This document shows, piece after piece, positions 51,054-63,600 of a stretch of 64,000 nt of DNA (the stretch's first letter is position 1; every line of letters starts with the position of its first letter). The stretch comes from Hydractinia symbiolongicarpus (Eukaryota; Cnidaria; Hydrozoa; Anthoathecata; Hydractiniidae), in contig NC_079880.1 in assembly GCF_029227915.1 (NCBI RefSeq), positions 27,275,501 through 27,339,500 on the forward strand, in the 5' to 3' direction. The notes under the pieces are model-generated. The model was not told the origin of the DNA. It did no database searches and was given only the letters and a program-made list of their open reading frames with translations. The position numbers were made by a program, and so were the translations under genes.

Positions 51054-54000
51054 AAGACTTATTTATCTAAATATTTAAAAAAAGAGCTACCACAGAACAT
51101 AGTGTACTCACTGAATCCTAGCAATCACTTCGAATTAAGAAGAATGTTATTCCTTGGAGTCCAACTGGCTCATTTATCGGATTTATAAGGTCACAGTCCA
51201 GAATCAGTTCAATTATGTTCCACAGTCAATAGCTTCACTGTTAAAAGCGATACAACTTTGTAATATCGGAAAAAAATCACTAAATACATGTTCGTACGAA
51301 TATGTGATGCAGCCGTTGTAACTCAAACGGACTGATACCGTTAGAACGTCATTGAAAGGTAGTTCTTGAAACTGTCTCTTTTTTTTCAGGGCGCGATAAC
51401 GGCTAGGATTGCTCCCACAGTAAAAAATGACTTATTTATCTAAATTTTTAAATGAAGCGCTTCCACAGGCCCCAGTGTAATCGCTGAGTTCCAACAATCT
51501 TGTCAAGGTAAGAAGAATGATATCTCTTGGAGTCCACTTATCTCACTTATCACATTTATAAGGTGACAGGCCAAAGTTAGTTCAATTAAGTCCCACAGTC
51601 AATCATTTCATTGTTAAAAGCGATATAACTTAGGAATATCGGAAAAATGTCATTAAATACATGTTGGTACGAATATGTGACGCAACCGTTGTAACTCAAA
51701 CGGACTGATACCGCTAGGAAGTCATTGAAATGTAGTTTTTGAAACTGTCCCTATTTTTTCAGCGCGCGATAACAGCTAGGGTTGGTCCCATAGTAAAAAA
51801 TTACTTATTTATCTAAATTTTTAAATGAAGCGCTTTCACAGCGCCCAGTGTAATCGCTGATTTCCAACAATCATGTCAAAGTAAGAAGAAAGTTATTTCT
51901 TGGAGTCCAGTTGGCTAACCTATCACATTTATAAGGTCACAGGCTAAAGTTAGTTCAATTAAGTCCCACAGTCAATCATTTCATTGTTAAAAGCGATATA
52001 ACTTAGTAATATCGGAAAAATGTCACTAAAGACCTGTTGGTACGAATATGTGACGCGGCCGTTGTATCTCAAACGGATTGATACCGCCACGAAGTCAATG
52101 AGATTTAGTTTTTGAGAATGTCTCTTTTTCTTGAGTGCGCGCTAACGGCCAGGATTGGTCCCACAGTAAAAAAAGACTGATTTATCTAAATTTTTAAAAA
52201 AAGCGCTAAAACAGAGCATAGTGTACTCGCTGAATTCCAGCAATCATCTCGAATTAAGAAGAATGTTATTCCTTGGAGTCCAATTAGCTCATTTATCGCA
52301 TCTATAATGTCACCGTCCAGGATCAGTTCAATTAAGTCCCACAGTCAATCGCTTCCTTGTTAAAAGCGATACAACTTTGTAATATCAGAAAAATATCGCT
52401 AAATACATGTTGGTACGAATATGTGACCCAACCGTTGTAACTCAAACGAACTGACACCGTTAGAAAGTCAGTGAAATGTAATATTTGAACCTGTCTCTAT
52501 TTCTCCAGCACGCAATAACGGCTAGGATTGGTCCCACAGTAAAAAATGACTTATTTATCTAAATTTTTAAATGAAGCGCTACCACTGCGCCCAGTGTAAT
52601 CGCTGAGTTCCGGCAATCACTTCAAATTAAGAAGAATGTTACTTCTTGGAGTCCAATTGTCTCACTTATCACATTTATAAGGTCACAGACCAAAGTTAGC
52701 TCAATTAAGTCCCACAGTCAATCCTTTCATTGTTAAAAGCGATATAACTTAGTAATACCGGAAAAATGTCAGTAAATACATGTTGGTACGAATATGTGAC
52801 GCAGCCGTTGTATCTCAAACGGATTGATACCGCCACGAAGTCAATGAGATTTAGTTTTTGAGAATGTCTCTATTTCTTCAGTGCGTGCTAACGGACAGGA
52901 TTGGTCCCACAGTAAAAAAAGACTTATTTATCTAAATCTTTAAAAAAAGCGCTACCACAGAGCATAGTGTACTTACTGAAATCCAGAAATCATGTCAATT
53001 TAAGAAGAATGTTATTCCTTGGAGTCCACTTGGCTCGTTTATCACATTTATCAGGTCACAGACCAAAGTTAGTTCAATTAAGTCCCACAGTCAATCGTTT
53101 CATTGTTAAAAGCGATATAACTTAGTAATATCGCAAATATGTCACTAAATACATGTTGGTACGAATATGTGACGCAGCCGTTGTATCTCAAACGGATTGA
53201 TACCGCCACGAAGTCAATGAGGTGTAGTTTTTGAGAATATCTCTATTTCTTCAGTGCGTGCTAACGGCCATGATTGGTCCCACAGTAAAAAAGGACTTAT
53301 TTATCTAAATATTTAAAAAAAAGCGCTACCACAGAGCATAGTGCACTCGCTGAATCCAAGCAATCATGTCGAATTAAGAAGAATGTTATTTCTTGTAGTC
53401 AAACTGGCACATTTATCACATTTATAAGGTCAAAGTCCAAAATCAGTTCAATAAAGTCCCACAGTCAAATGTTTCACTGTTAAAAGCGATGCAACCTAGT
53501 AATATTCGAATACTATCGCTAAATACATGTTTGGACGAATATGTGACGCAGCCGTTGTATCTTAAACGGATTGATACCGCCATGAAGTCAATGAAATTTA
53601 GTTTTTGAGAATGTCTCTATTTCTTCAGTGCGTGCTAACGGCTAGGATTGGTCCCACAGTAAAGAATGACTTATTTATCTAAAGTTTTAAATGAAGTGCT
53701 ACCACAGCGCCCAGTGTAATCGCTGAGTTCCGGCAATCATTTCAAATTAAGAAGAATGTCACTTCTTGGAGTCCAATTGTCTCATTTATCACATTTATCA
53801 TGTTACAGTCCAAAGTTAGTTTAATTAAGTCCCACCGACAATCGTTTCACTGTTAAAAGCGATGCATCCTAGTAACATCAGAAAAATAGGGCTAAATACA
53901 TGTTGGTACGATTATGTGACCAAACCGTTGTAACTCAGACGGACTGATACCGTTGGAACGTCATTAAAAGGTAGTTTTTGAAACTGTCTCTTTTTCTTCA

Positions 54001-57000
54001 GCACGCAATAACGGCTAGGATTGGTCCCACAGTAAAAAATGACTTATTTATCTAAATTTTTAAATGAAGCGCTTCCACAGCGCCAAGTGCAATCGCTGAG
54101 TTCCAAAAATCATGTCAAACTAAGAAAAATGTAATTTCTTGGAGTCCAGTTGGCTCACTTATCACATTTATAAGGTCACAGGCCAATGTTAGTTCAATTA
54201 AGTCCCACAGTGAATCATTTCATTGTTAAAAAAGCGATATAACTTAGTAATATCGGAAAAATGTCACTAAATACATGTTGGTTTGAATATGTGACGCGAC
54301 CGTTTTATCTCAAACGGATTGATACCGCCACGAAGTCAATGAGATTTAGTTTTTGAGAATGTCTCTATTTCTTGAGTGCGCGCTAACGGCCAGGATTGGT
54401 CCCACAGTAAAAAAGGACTTACTTATCTAAATATTTAAAAAAAAGCGCTACCACAGAGCATAGTGCACTCGCTGAATCCAAGCAATCATGTCGAATTAAG
54501 AAGAATGTTATTTCTTGTAGTCAAACTGGCACATTTATCACATTTATAAGGTCAAAGTCCAAAATCAGTTCAATTAAGTCCCACAGCCAAACATTTCACT
54601 GTTAAAAGCGATGCAACCTAGTAATATTCGAATACTATCGCTAAATACATGTTTGGACGAATATGTGACGAAACCGTTGTAACTCAAAGTGACTGATACC
54701 GTTAGAACGTCATTGAAATGTAGTTTTTGAAACTGTCGCCCTTTCTTCAGCACGCGATAACGGCTACGATTGGTCCCACAGTAAAGAATGACTTATTTAT
54801 CTCAATTTTTAAATGAAGGGCTTCCACAGCGCCCAGTGTAATCGCTGAGTTCCAACAATCATGTCAAATTAAAAAGAATGTTATTTCTTGGGGTCCAACT
54901 GTCTTATTTATTACATTTATCAGGTCACAGTCCAAAGTTAGTTCAATTAAGTCCCACAGTCAATCGTTTCACTGTTAAAAGCGATGCAACCTAGTAAAAT
55001 CGGAAAAAAATCACTAAATACATGTTGGTACGATAATGTGACGCAACCGTTGTAACTCAAACGGACTGATACTGTTAGAACGTCATTGAAAGGTAGTTTT
55101 TGAAACTGTCTCTATTTCTTCAGCTTGCAATAACGACTCGGATTGGTCCCACAGTTAAAAATGACTTATTTATCTAAATTTTTAAATGAAGCGCTGCCAC
55201 AGCGCCAAGTGCAATTGCTGAGTTCCAACAATCATGTCAAAGTAAGAAAAATGTTACTTCTTGGAGTCCAGTTGGCTCACTTATCACATTTATATGGTCA
55301 CAGGCCAAAGTTAGTTCAATTAAGTGCCACAGTCAATCATTTCATTGTTAAAAGCGATATAACTTAGTAATTTCGGAAAAATGTCACTAAATACATGTTG
55401 GTACGAATATATGACGCAGCCGTTGTATCTTAAACGGATTGATACCGCCATGAAGTCAATGAGATTTAGTTTTTGAGAATGTCTCTATTTCTTCAGTGCG
55501 TGCTAACGGCTAGGATTGGTCCCACAGTAAAGAATGACTTATTTATCTAAAGTTTTAAATGAAGCGCTACCACAGCGCCCAGTGTAATCGCTGAGTTCCG
55601 GCAATCATTTCAAATTAAGAAGAATGTCACTTCTTGGAGTCCAATTGTCTCATTTATCACATTTATCATGTTACAGTCCAATGTTAGTTCAATTAAGTCC
55701 CACAGTCAATCATTTCATTGTTAAAAAAGCGATATAACTTAGTAATATCGGAAAAATGTCACTAAATACATGTTGGTACGAATATGTGGCGCGGCCGTTG
55801 TATCTCAAACGGATTGATACCGCCACGAAGTCAATGAGATGTAGTTTTTGAGAATGTCTCTATTTCTTCAGTGCGTATTAACGGCCAGGATTAGTTCCAC
55901 AGTAAAAAAAGACTTATTTATCTAAATATTTAAAAAAAGAGCTACCACAGAACATAGTGTACTCACTGAATCCTAGCAATCACTTCGAATTAAGAAGAAT
56001 GTTATTCCTTGGAGTCCAACTGGCTCATTTATCGGATTTATAAGGTCACAGTCCAGAATCAGTTCAATTATGTTCCACAGTCAATAGCTTCACTGTTAAA
56101 AGCGATACAACTTTGTAATATCGGAAAAAAATCACTAAATACATGTTCGTACGAATATGTGATGCAGCCGTTGTAACTCAAACGGACTGATACCGTTAGA
56201 ACGTCATTGAAAGGTAGTTCTTGAAACTGTCTCTTTTTTTTCAGGGCGCGATAACGGCTAGGATTGCTCCCACAGTAAAAAATGACTTATTTATCTAAAT
56301 TTTTAAATGAAGCGCTTCCACAGGCCCCAGTGTAATCGCTGAGTTCCAACAATCTTGTCAAGGTAAGAAGAATGATATCTCTTGGAGTCCACTTATCTCA
56401 CTTATCACATTTATAAGGTGACAGGCCAAAGTTAGTTCAATTAAGTCCCACAGTCAATCATTTCATTGTTAAAAGCGATATAACTTAGGAATATCGGAAA
56501 AATGTCATTAAATACATGTTGGTACGAATATGTGACGCAACCGTTGTAACTCAAACGGACTGATACCGCTAGGAAGTCATTGAAATGTAGTTTTTGAAAC
56601 TGTCCCTATTTTTTCAGCGCGCGATAACAGCTAGGGTTGGTCCCATAGTAAAAAATTACTTATTTATCTAAATTTTTAAATGAAGCGCTTTCACAGCGCC
56701 CAGTGTAATCGCTGATTTCCAACAATCATGTCAAAGTAAGAAGAAAGTTATTTCTTGGAGTCCAGTTGGCTAACCTATCACATTTATAAGGTCACAGGCT
56801 AAAGTTAGTTCAATTAAGTCCCACAGTCAATCATTTCATTGTTAAAAGCGATATAACTTAGTAATATCGGAAAAATGTCACTAAAGACCTGTTGGTACGA
56901 ATATGTGACGCGGCCGTTGTATCTCAAACGGATTGATACCGCCACGAAGTCAATGAGATTTAGTTTTTGAGAATGTCTCTTTTTCTTGAGTGCGCGCTAA

Positions 57001-60000
57001 CGGCCAGGATTGGTCCCACAGTAAAAAAAGACTGATTTATCTAAATTTTTAAAAAAAGCGCTAAAACAGAGCATAGTGTACTCGCTGAATTCCAGCAATC
57101 ATCTCGAATTAAGAAGAATGTTATTCCTTGGAGTCCAATTAGCTCATTTATCGCATCTATAATGTCACCGTCCAGGATCAGTTCAATTAAGTCCCACAGT
57201 CAATCGCTTCCTTGTTAAAAGCGATACAACTTTGTAATATCAGAAAAATATCGCTAAATACATGTTGGTACGAATATGTGACCCAACCGTTGTAACTCAA
57301 ACGAACTGACACCGTTAGAAAGTCAGTGAAATGTAATATTTGAACCTGTCTCTATTTCTCCAGCACGCAATAACGGCTAGGATTGGTCCCACAGTAAAAA
57401 ATGACTTATTTATCTAAATTTTTAAATGAAGCGCTACCACTGCGCCCAGTGTAATCGCTGAGTTCCGGCAATCACTTCAAATTAAGAAGAATGTTACTTC
57501 TTGGAGTCCAATTGTCTCACTTATCACATTTATAAGGTCACAGACCAAAGTTAGCTCAATTAAGTCCCACAGTCAATCCTTTCATTGTTAAAAGCGATAT
57601 AACTTAGTAATACCGGAAAAATGTCAGTAAATACATGTTGGTACGAATATGTGACGCAGCCGTTGTATCTCAAACGGATTGATACCGCCACGAAGTCAAT
57701 GAGATTTAGTTTTTGAGAATGTCTCTATTTCTTCAGTGCGTGCTAACGGACAGGATTGGTCCCACAGTAAAAAAAGACTTATTTATCTAAATCTTTAAAA
57801 AAAGCGCTACCACAGAGCATAGTGTACTTACTGAAATCCAGAAATCATGTCAATTTAAGAAGAATGTTATTCCTTGGAGTCCACTTGGCTCGTTTATCAC
57901 ATTTATCAGGTCACAGACCAAAGTTAGTTCAATTAAGTCCCACAGTCAATCGTTTCATTGTTAAAAGCGATATAACTTAGTAATATCGCAAATATGTCAC
58001 TAAATACATGTTGGTACGAATATGTGACGCAGCCGTTGTATCTCAAACGGATTGATACCGCCACGAAGTCAATGAGGTGTAGTTTTTGAGAATATCTCTA
58101 TTTCTTCAGTGCGTGCTAACGGCCATGATTGGTCCCACAGTAAAAAAGGACTTATTTATCTAAATATTTAAAAAAAAGCGCTACCACAGAGCATAGTGCA
58201 CTCGCTGAATCCAAGCAATCATGTCGAATTAAGAAGAATGTTATTTCTTGTAGTCAAACTGGCACATTTATCACATTTATAAGGTCAAAGTCCAAAATCA
58301 GTTCAATAAAGTCCCACAGTCAAATGTTTCACTGTTAAAAGCGATGCAACCTAGTAATATTCGAATACTATCGCTAAATACATGTTTGGACGAATATGTG
58401 ACGCAGCCGTTGTATCTTAAACGGATTGATACCGCCATGAAGTCAATGAAATTTAGTTTTTGAGAATGTCTCTATTTCTTCAGTGCGTGCTAACGGCTAG
58501 GATTGGTCCCACAGTAAAGAATGACTTATTTATCTAAAGTTTTAAATGAAGTGCTACCACAGCGCCCAGTGTAATCGCTGAGTTCCGGCAATCATTTCAA
58601 ATTAAGAAGAATGTCACTTCTTGGAGTCCAATTGTCTCATTTATCACATTTATCATGTTACAGTCCAAAGTTAGTTTAATTAAGTCCCACCGACAATCGT
58701 TTCACTGTTAAAAGCGATGCATCCTAGTAACATCAGAAAAATAGGGCTAAATACATGTTGGTACGATTATGTGACCAAACCGTTGTAACTCAGACGGACT
58801 GATACCGTTGGAACGTCATTAAAAGGTAGTTTTTGAAACTGTCTCTTTTTCTTCAGCACGCAATAACGGCTAGGATTGGTCCCACAGTAAAAAATGACTT
58901 ATTTATCTAAATTTTTAAATGAAGCGCTTCCACAGCGCCAAGTGCAATCGCTGAGTTCCAAAAATCATGTCAAACTAAGAAAAATGTAATTTCTTGGAGT
59001 CCAGTTGGCTCACTTATCACATTTATAAGGTCACAGGCCAATGTTAGTTCAATTAAGTCCCACAGTGAATCATTTCATTGTTAAAAAAGCGATATAACTT
59101 AGTAATATCGGAAAAATGTCACTAAATACATGTTGGTTTGAATATGTGACGCGACCGTTTTATCTCAAACGGATTGATACCGCCACGAAGTCAATGAGAT
59201 TTAGTTTTTGAGAATGTCTCTATTTCTTGAGTGCGCGCTAACGGCCAGGATTGGTCCCACAGTAAAAAAGGACTTACTTATCTAAATATTTAAAAAAAAG
59301 CGCTACCACAGAGCATAGTGCACTCGCTGAATCCAAGCAATCATGTCGAATTAAGAAGAATGTTATTTCTTGTAGTCAAACTGGCACATTTATCACATTT
59401 ATAAGGTCAAAGTCCAAAATCAGTTCAATTAAGTCCCACAGCCAAACATTTCACTGTTAAAAGCGATGCAACCTAGTAATATTCGAATACTATCGCTAAA
59501 TACATGTTTGGACGAATATGTGACGAAACCGTTGTAACTCAAAGTGACTGATACCGTTAGAACGTCATTGAAATGTAGTTTTTGAAACTGTCGCCCTTTC
59601 TTCAGCACGCGATAACGGCTACGATTGGTCCCACAGTAAAGAATGACTTATTTATCTCAATTTTTAAATGAAGGGCTTCCACAGCGCCCAGTGTAATCGC
59701 TGAGTTCCAACAATCATGTCAAATTAAAAAGAATGTTATTTCTTGGGGTCCAACTGTCTTATTTATTACATTTATCAGGTCACAGTCCAAAGTTAGTTCA
59801 ATTAAGTCCCACAGTCAATCGTTTCACTGTTAAAAGCGATGCAACCTAGTAAAATCGGAAAAAAATCACTAAATACATGTTGGTACGATAATGTGACGCA
59901 ACCGTTGTAACTCAAACGGACTGATACTGTTAGAACGTCATTGAAAGGTAGTTTTTGAAACTGTCTCTATTTCTTCAGCTTGCAATAACGACTCGGATTG

Positions 60001-60695
60001 GTCCCACAGTTAAAAATGACTTATTTATCTAAATTTTTAAATGAAGCGCTGCCACAGCGCCAAGTGCAATTGCTGAGTTCCAACAATCATGTCAAAGTAA
60101 GAAAAATGTTACTTCTTGGAGTCCAGTTGGCTCACTTATCACATTTATATGGTCACAGGCCAAAGTTAGTTCAATTAAGTGCCACAGTCAATCATTTCAT
60201 TGTTAAAAGCGATATAACTTAGTAATTTCGGAAAAATGTCACTAAATACATGTTGGTACGAATATATGACGCAGCCGTTGTATCTTAAACGGATTGATAC
60301 CGCCATGAAGTCAATGAGATTTAGTTTTTGAGAATGTCTCTATTTCTTCAGTGCGTGCTAACGGCTAGGATTGGTCCCACAGTAAAGAATGACTTATTTA
60401 TCTAAAGTTTTAAATGAAGCGCTACCACAGCGCCCAGTGTAATCGCTGAGTTCCGGCAATCATTTCAAATTAAGAAGAATGTCACTTCTTGGAGTCCAAT
60501 TGTCTCATTTATCACATTTATCATGTTACAGTCCAATGTTAGTTCAATTAAGTCCCACAGTCAATCATTTCATTGTTAAAAAAGCGATATAACTTAGTAA
60601 TATCGGAAAAATGTCACTAAATACATGTTGGTACGAATATGTGGCGCGGCCGTTGTATCTCAAACGGATTGATACCGCCACGAAGTCAATGAGAT
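50986..60695 (+). repeat. Thirteen-monomer higher-order repeat, 4,855 bp, two apparently identical copies
   Basis: Copy one is 50986-55840 and copy two is 55841-60695; the joint can slide over the shared GAAGTCAATGAGAT. Landmarks of copy one are 51054, 51427, 51800, C 52173, B 52546, G 52919, K 53292, F 53666, A' 54039, K 54414, D 54788, E 55161 and F 55534. Each recurs 4,855 bp later. Private variants shared by both copies include AAAAAATTACTTATTT, AAAGACCTGTTGG, GGCTACGATTGG and TTCAATAAAGTCCC. I saw no difference between the copies by eye. Confidence 0.93.
51054..52172 (+). repeat. Three monomers of types rarely seen elsewhere in the window
   Basis: The monomers at 51054, 51427 and 51800 carry many private variants. 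The first has AAAGAGCTACCACAGAAC, TTATGTTCCACAG and CATGTTCGTACG. The second has CACAGGCCCCAGTG and CAATCTTGTCAAGG. The third has an ATT landmark and GGCTAACCTATCAC. The second and third resemble the A monomers of the first 5 kb. They recur at 55909-57027, and in shortened form at 62798-63543. Confidence 0.82.
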
Positions 60696-63600
60696 TTAGT
60701 TTTTGAGAATGTCTCTATTTCTTGAGTGCGCGCTAACGGCTAGGATTGGTCCCACAGTAAAAAAAGACTGATTTATCTAAATTTTTAAAAAAAGCGCTAC
60801 CACAGAGCATAGTGTACTCGCTGAATTCCAGCAATCATCTCGAATTAAGAAAAATGTTATTCCTTGGAGTCCAATTATCTCATTTATCGCATCTATAATG
60901 TCACAGTCCAAAATCAGTTCAATTAAGTCCCACAGTCAATCGCTTCACTGTTAAAAGCGATACAACTTTGTAATATCGGTAAAAAATCACTAAATACATG
61001 TTGGTACGAATATGTGACGCAACCGCTGTAACTCAAACGGACTGACACCGTTAGAACGTCATTGAAAGGTATTTTTTGAAACTGTCTCTAATTCTTCAGC
61101 GCGCAATAACGGCTAGGATTGGTCCCACAGTAAAAAATGACTTATTTATCTCAATTTTTTAAAAAAAGCGCTACCACAGAGCATAGTGTACTTACTGAAA
61201 TCCAGCAATCATGTCAAATTAAGAAAAATATTATTCCTTGGAGTCCAGTTGGCTCGTTTATCACATTTATCAGGCCACAGACCAAAGTTAGTTCAATTAA
61301 GTCCCACAGTCAATCGTTTCATTGTTAAAAGCGATATAACTTAGTAATATCGCAAATATGTCACTAAATACATGTTGGTACGAATATGTGACGCAGCCGT
61401 TGTATCTCAAACGGATTGATACCGCCACGAAGTCAATGAGGTGTAGTTTTTGAGAATATCTCTATTTCTTCAGTGCGTGCTAACGGCCATGATTGGTCCC
61501 ACAGTAAAGAATGACTTATTTATATAAAGTTTTAAATGAAGCGCTACCACAGCGCCCAGTGTAATCGCTGAGTTCCGCAATCATTTCAAATTAAGAAGAA
61601 TGTCACTTCTTGGAGTCCAATTGTCTCATTTATCACATTTATCATGTTACAGGCCAATGTTAGTTCAATTAAATCCCACAGTCAATCATTTCATTGTTAA
61701 AAAAGCGATATAACTTAGTAATATCGGAAAAATGTCACTAAATACATGTTGGTACGAATATGTGACGCGGCCGTTGTATCTCAAACGGATTGATACTGCC
61801 ACGAAGTCAATGAGATTTAGTTTTTGAGAATGTCTCTATTTCTTGAGTGCGCGCTAACGGCCAGGATTGGTCCCACAGTAAAAAAAGACTGATTTATCTA
61901 AATTTTTAAAAAAAGCGCTACCACAGAGCATAGTGTACTCGCTGAATTCCAGCAATCATCTCGAATTAAGAAAAATGTTATTCCTTGGAGTCCAATTATC
62001 TCATTTATGGCATCTATAATGTCACAGTCCAAAATCAGTTCAATTAAGTCCCACAGTCAATCGCTTCACTGTTAAAAGCGATACAACTTTGTAATATCGG
62101 TAAAAAATCACTAAATACATGTTGGTACGAATATGTGACGCAACCGCTGTAACGCAAACGGACTGACACCGTTAGAACGTCATTGAAAGGTATTTTTTGA
62201 AACTGTCTCTAATTCTGCAGCGCGCAATAACGGCTAGGATTGGTCCCACAGTAAAAAATGACTTATTTATCTAGATTTTTATATGAAGCGCTACCACTGC
62301 GCCCAGTGTAATCGCTGAGTTCCGGCAATCATTTCAAATTAAGAAAAATGTTACTTCTTGGAGTCCAATTGTCTCATTTATCACAATTATCAGGTCACAG
62401 TCCAAAGTTAGTTTAATTAAGTCCCACCGTCAATCGTTTCACTGTTAAAAGCGATGCAACCTAGTAATATCAGAAAAATATCGCTAAATACATGTTGGTA
62501 CGAATATGTGACCCAACCGTTGTAACTCAAACGAACTGACACCGTTAGAAAGTCAGTGAAATGTAGTATTTGAAACTGTCTCTATTTCCCCAGCGCGCAA
62601 TAACGGCTAGGATTGGTCCCACAGTAAAAAATGACTTATTTATCTAAATTTTTAAAAAAAGCGCTACCACAGAGCATAGTGCACTTACTGATCCCAAACG
62701 GATTGATACCGCCAAGAAGTCAATGAGATGTAGTTTTTGAGAATGTCTCTATTTCTTCAGTGCGTACTAACGGCCAGGATTAGTTCCACAGTAAAAAAAG
62801 ACTTATTTATCTAAATATTTAAAAAAAGAGCTACCACAGAACATAGTGTACTCACTGAATCCTAGCAATCACTTCGAATTAAGAAGAATGTTATTCCTTG
62901 GAGTGCAACTGGCTCATTTATCGGATTTATAAGGTCACAGTCCAGAATCAGTTCAATTATGTTCCACAGTCAATAGCTTCACTGTTAAAAGCGATACAAC
63001 TTTGTAATATCAGAAAAAAATCACTAAATACATGTTCGTACGAATATGTGATGCAGCCGTTGTAACTCAAACGGACTGATACCGTTAGAACGTCATTGAA
63101 AGGTAGTTCTTGAAACTGTCTCTTTTTTTTCAGGGCGCGATAACGGCTAGGATTGGTCCCACAGTAAAAAATGACTTATTTATCTAAATTTTTAAATGAA
63201 ACGCTTTCACAGCGCCCAGTGTAATCGCTGATTTCCAACAATCATGTCAAAGTAAGAAGAAAGTTATTTCTTGGAGTCCAGTTGGCTAACCTATCACATT
63301 TATAAGGTCACAGGCTAAAGTTAGTTCAATTAAGTCCCACAGTCAATCATTTCATTGTTAAAAGCGATATAACTTAGTAATATCGGAAAAATGTCACTAA
63401 AGACATGTTGGTACGAATATGTGACGCGGCCGTTGTATCTCAAACGGATTGATACCGCCACGAAGTCAATGAGATTTAGTTTTTGAGAATGTCTCTTTTT
63501 CTTGAGTGCGCGCTAACGGCCAGGATTGGTCCCACAGTAAAAAAAGACTGATTTATCTAAATTTTTAAAAAAAGCGCTACCACAGAGCATAGTGTACTCG

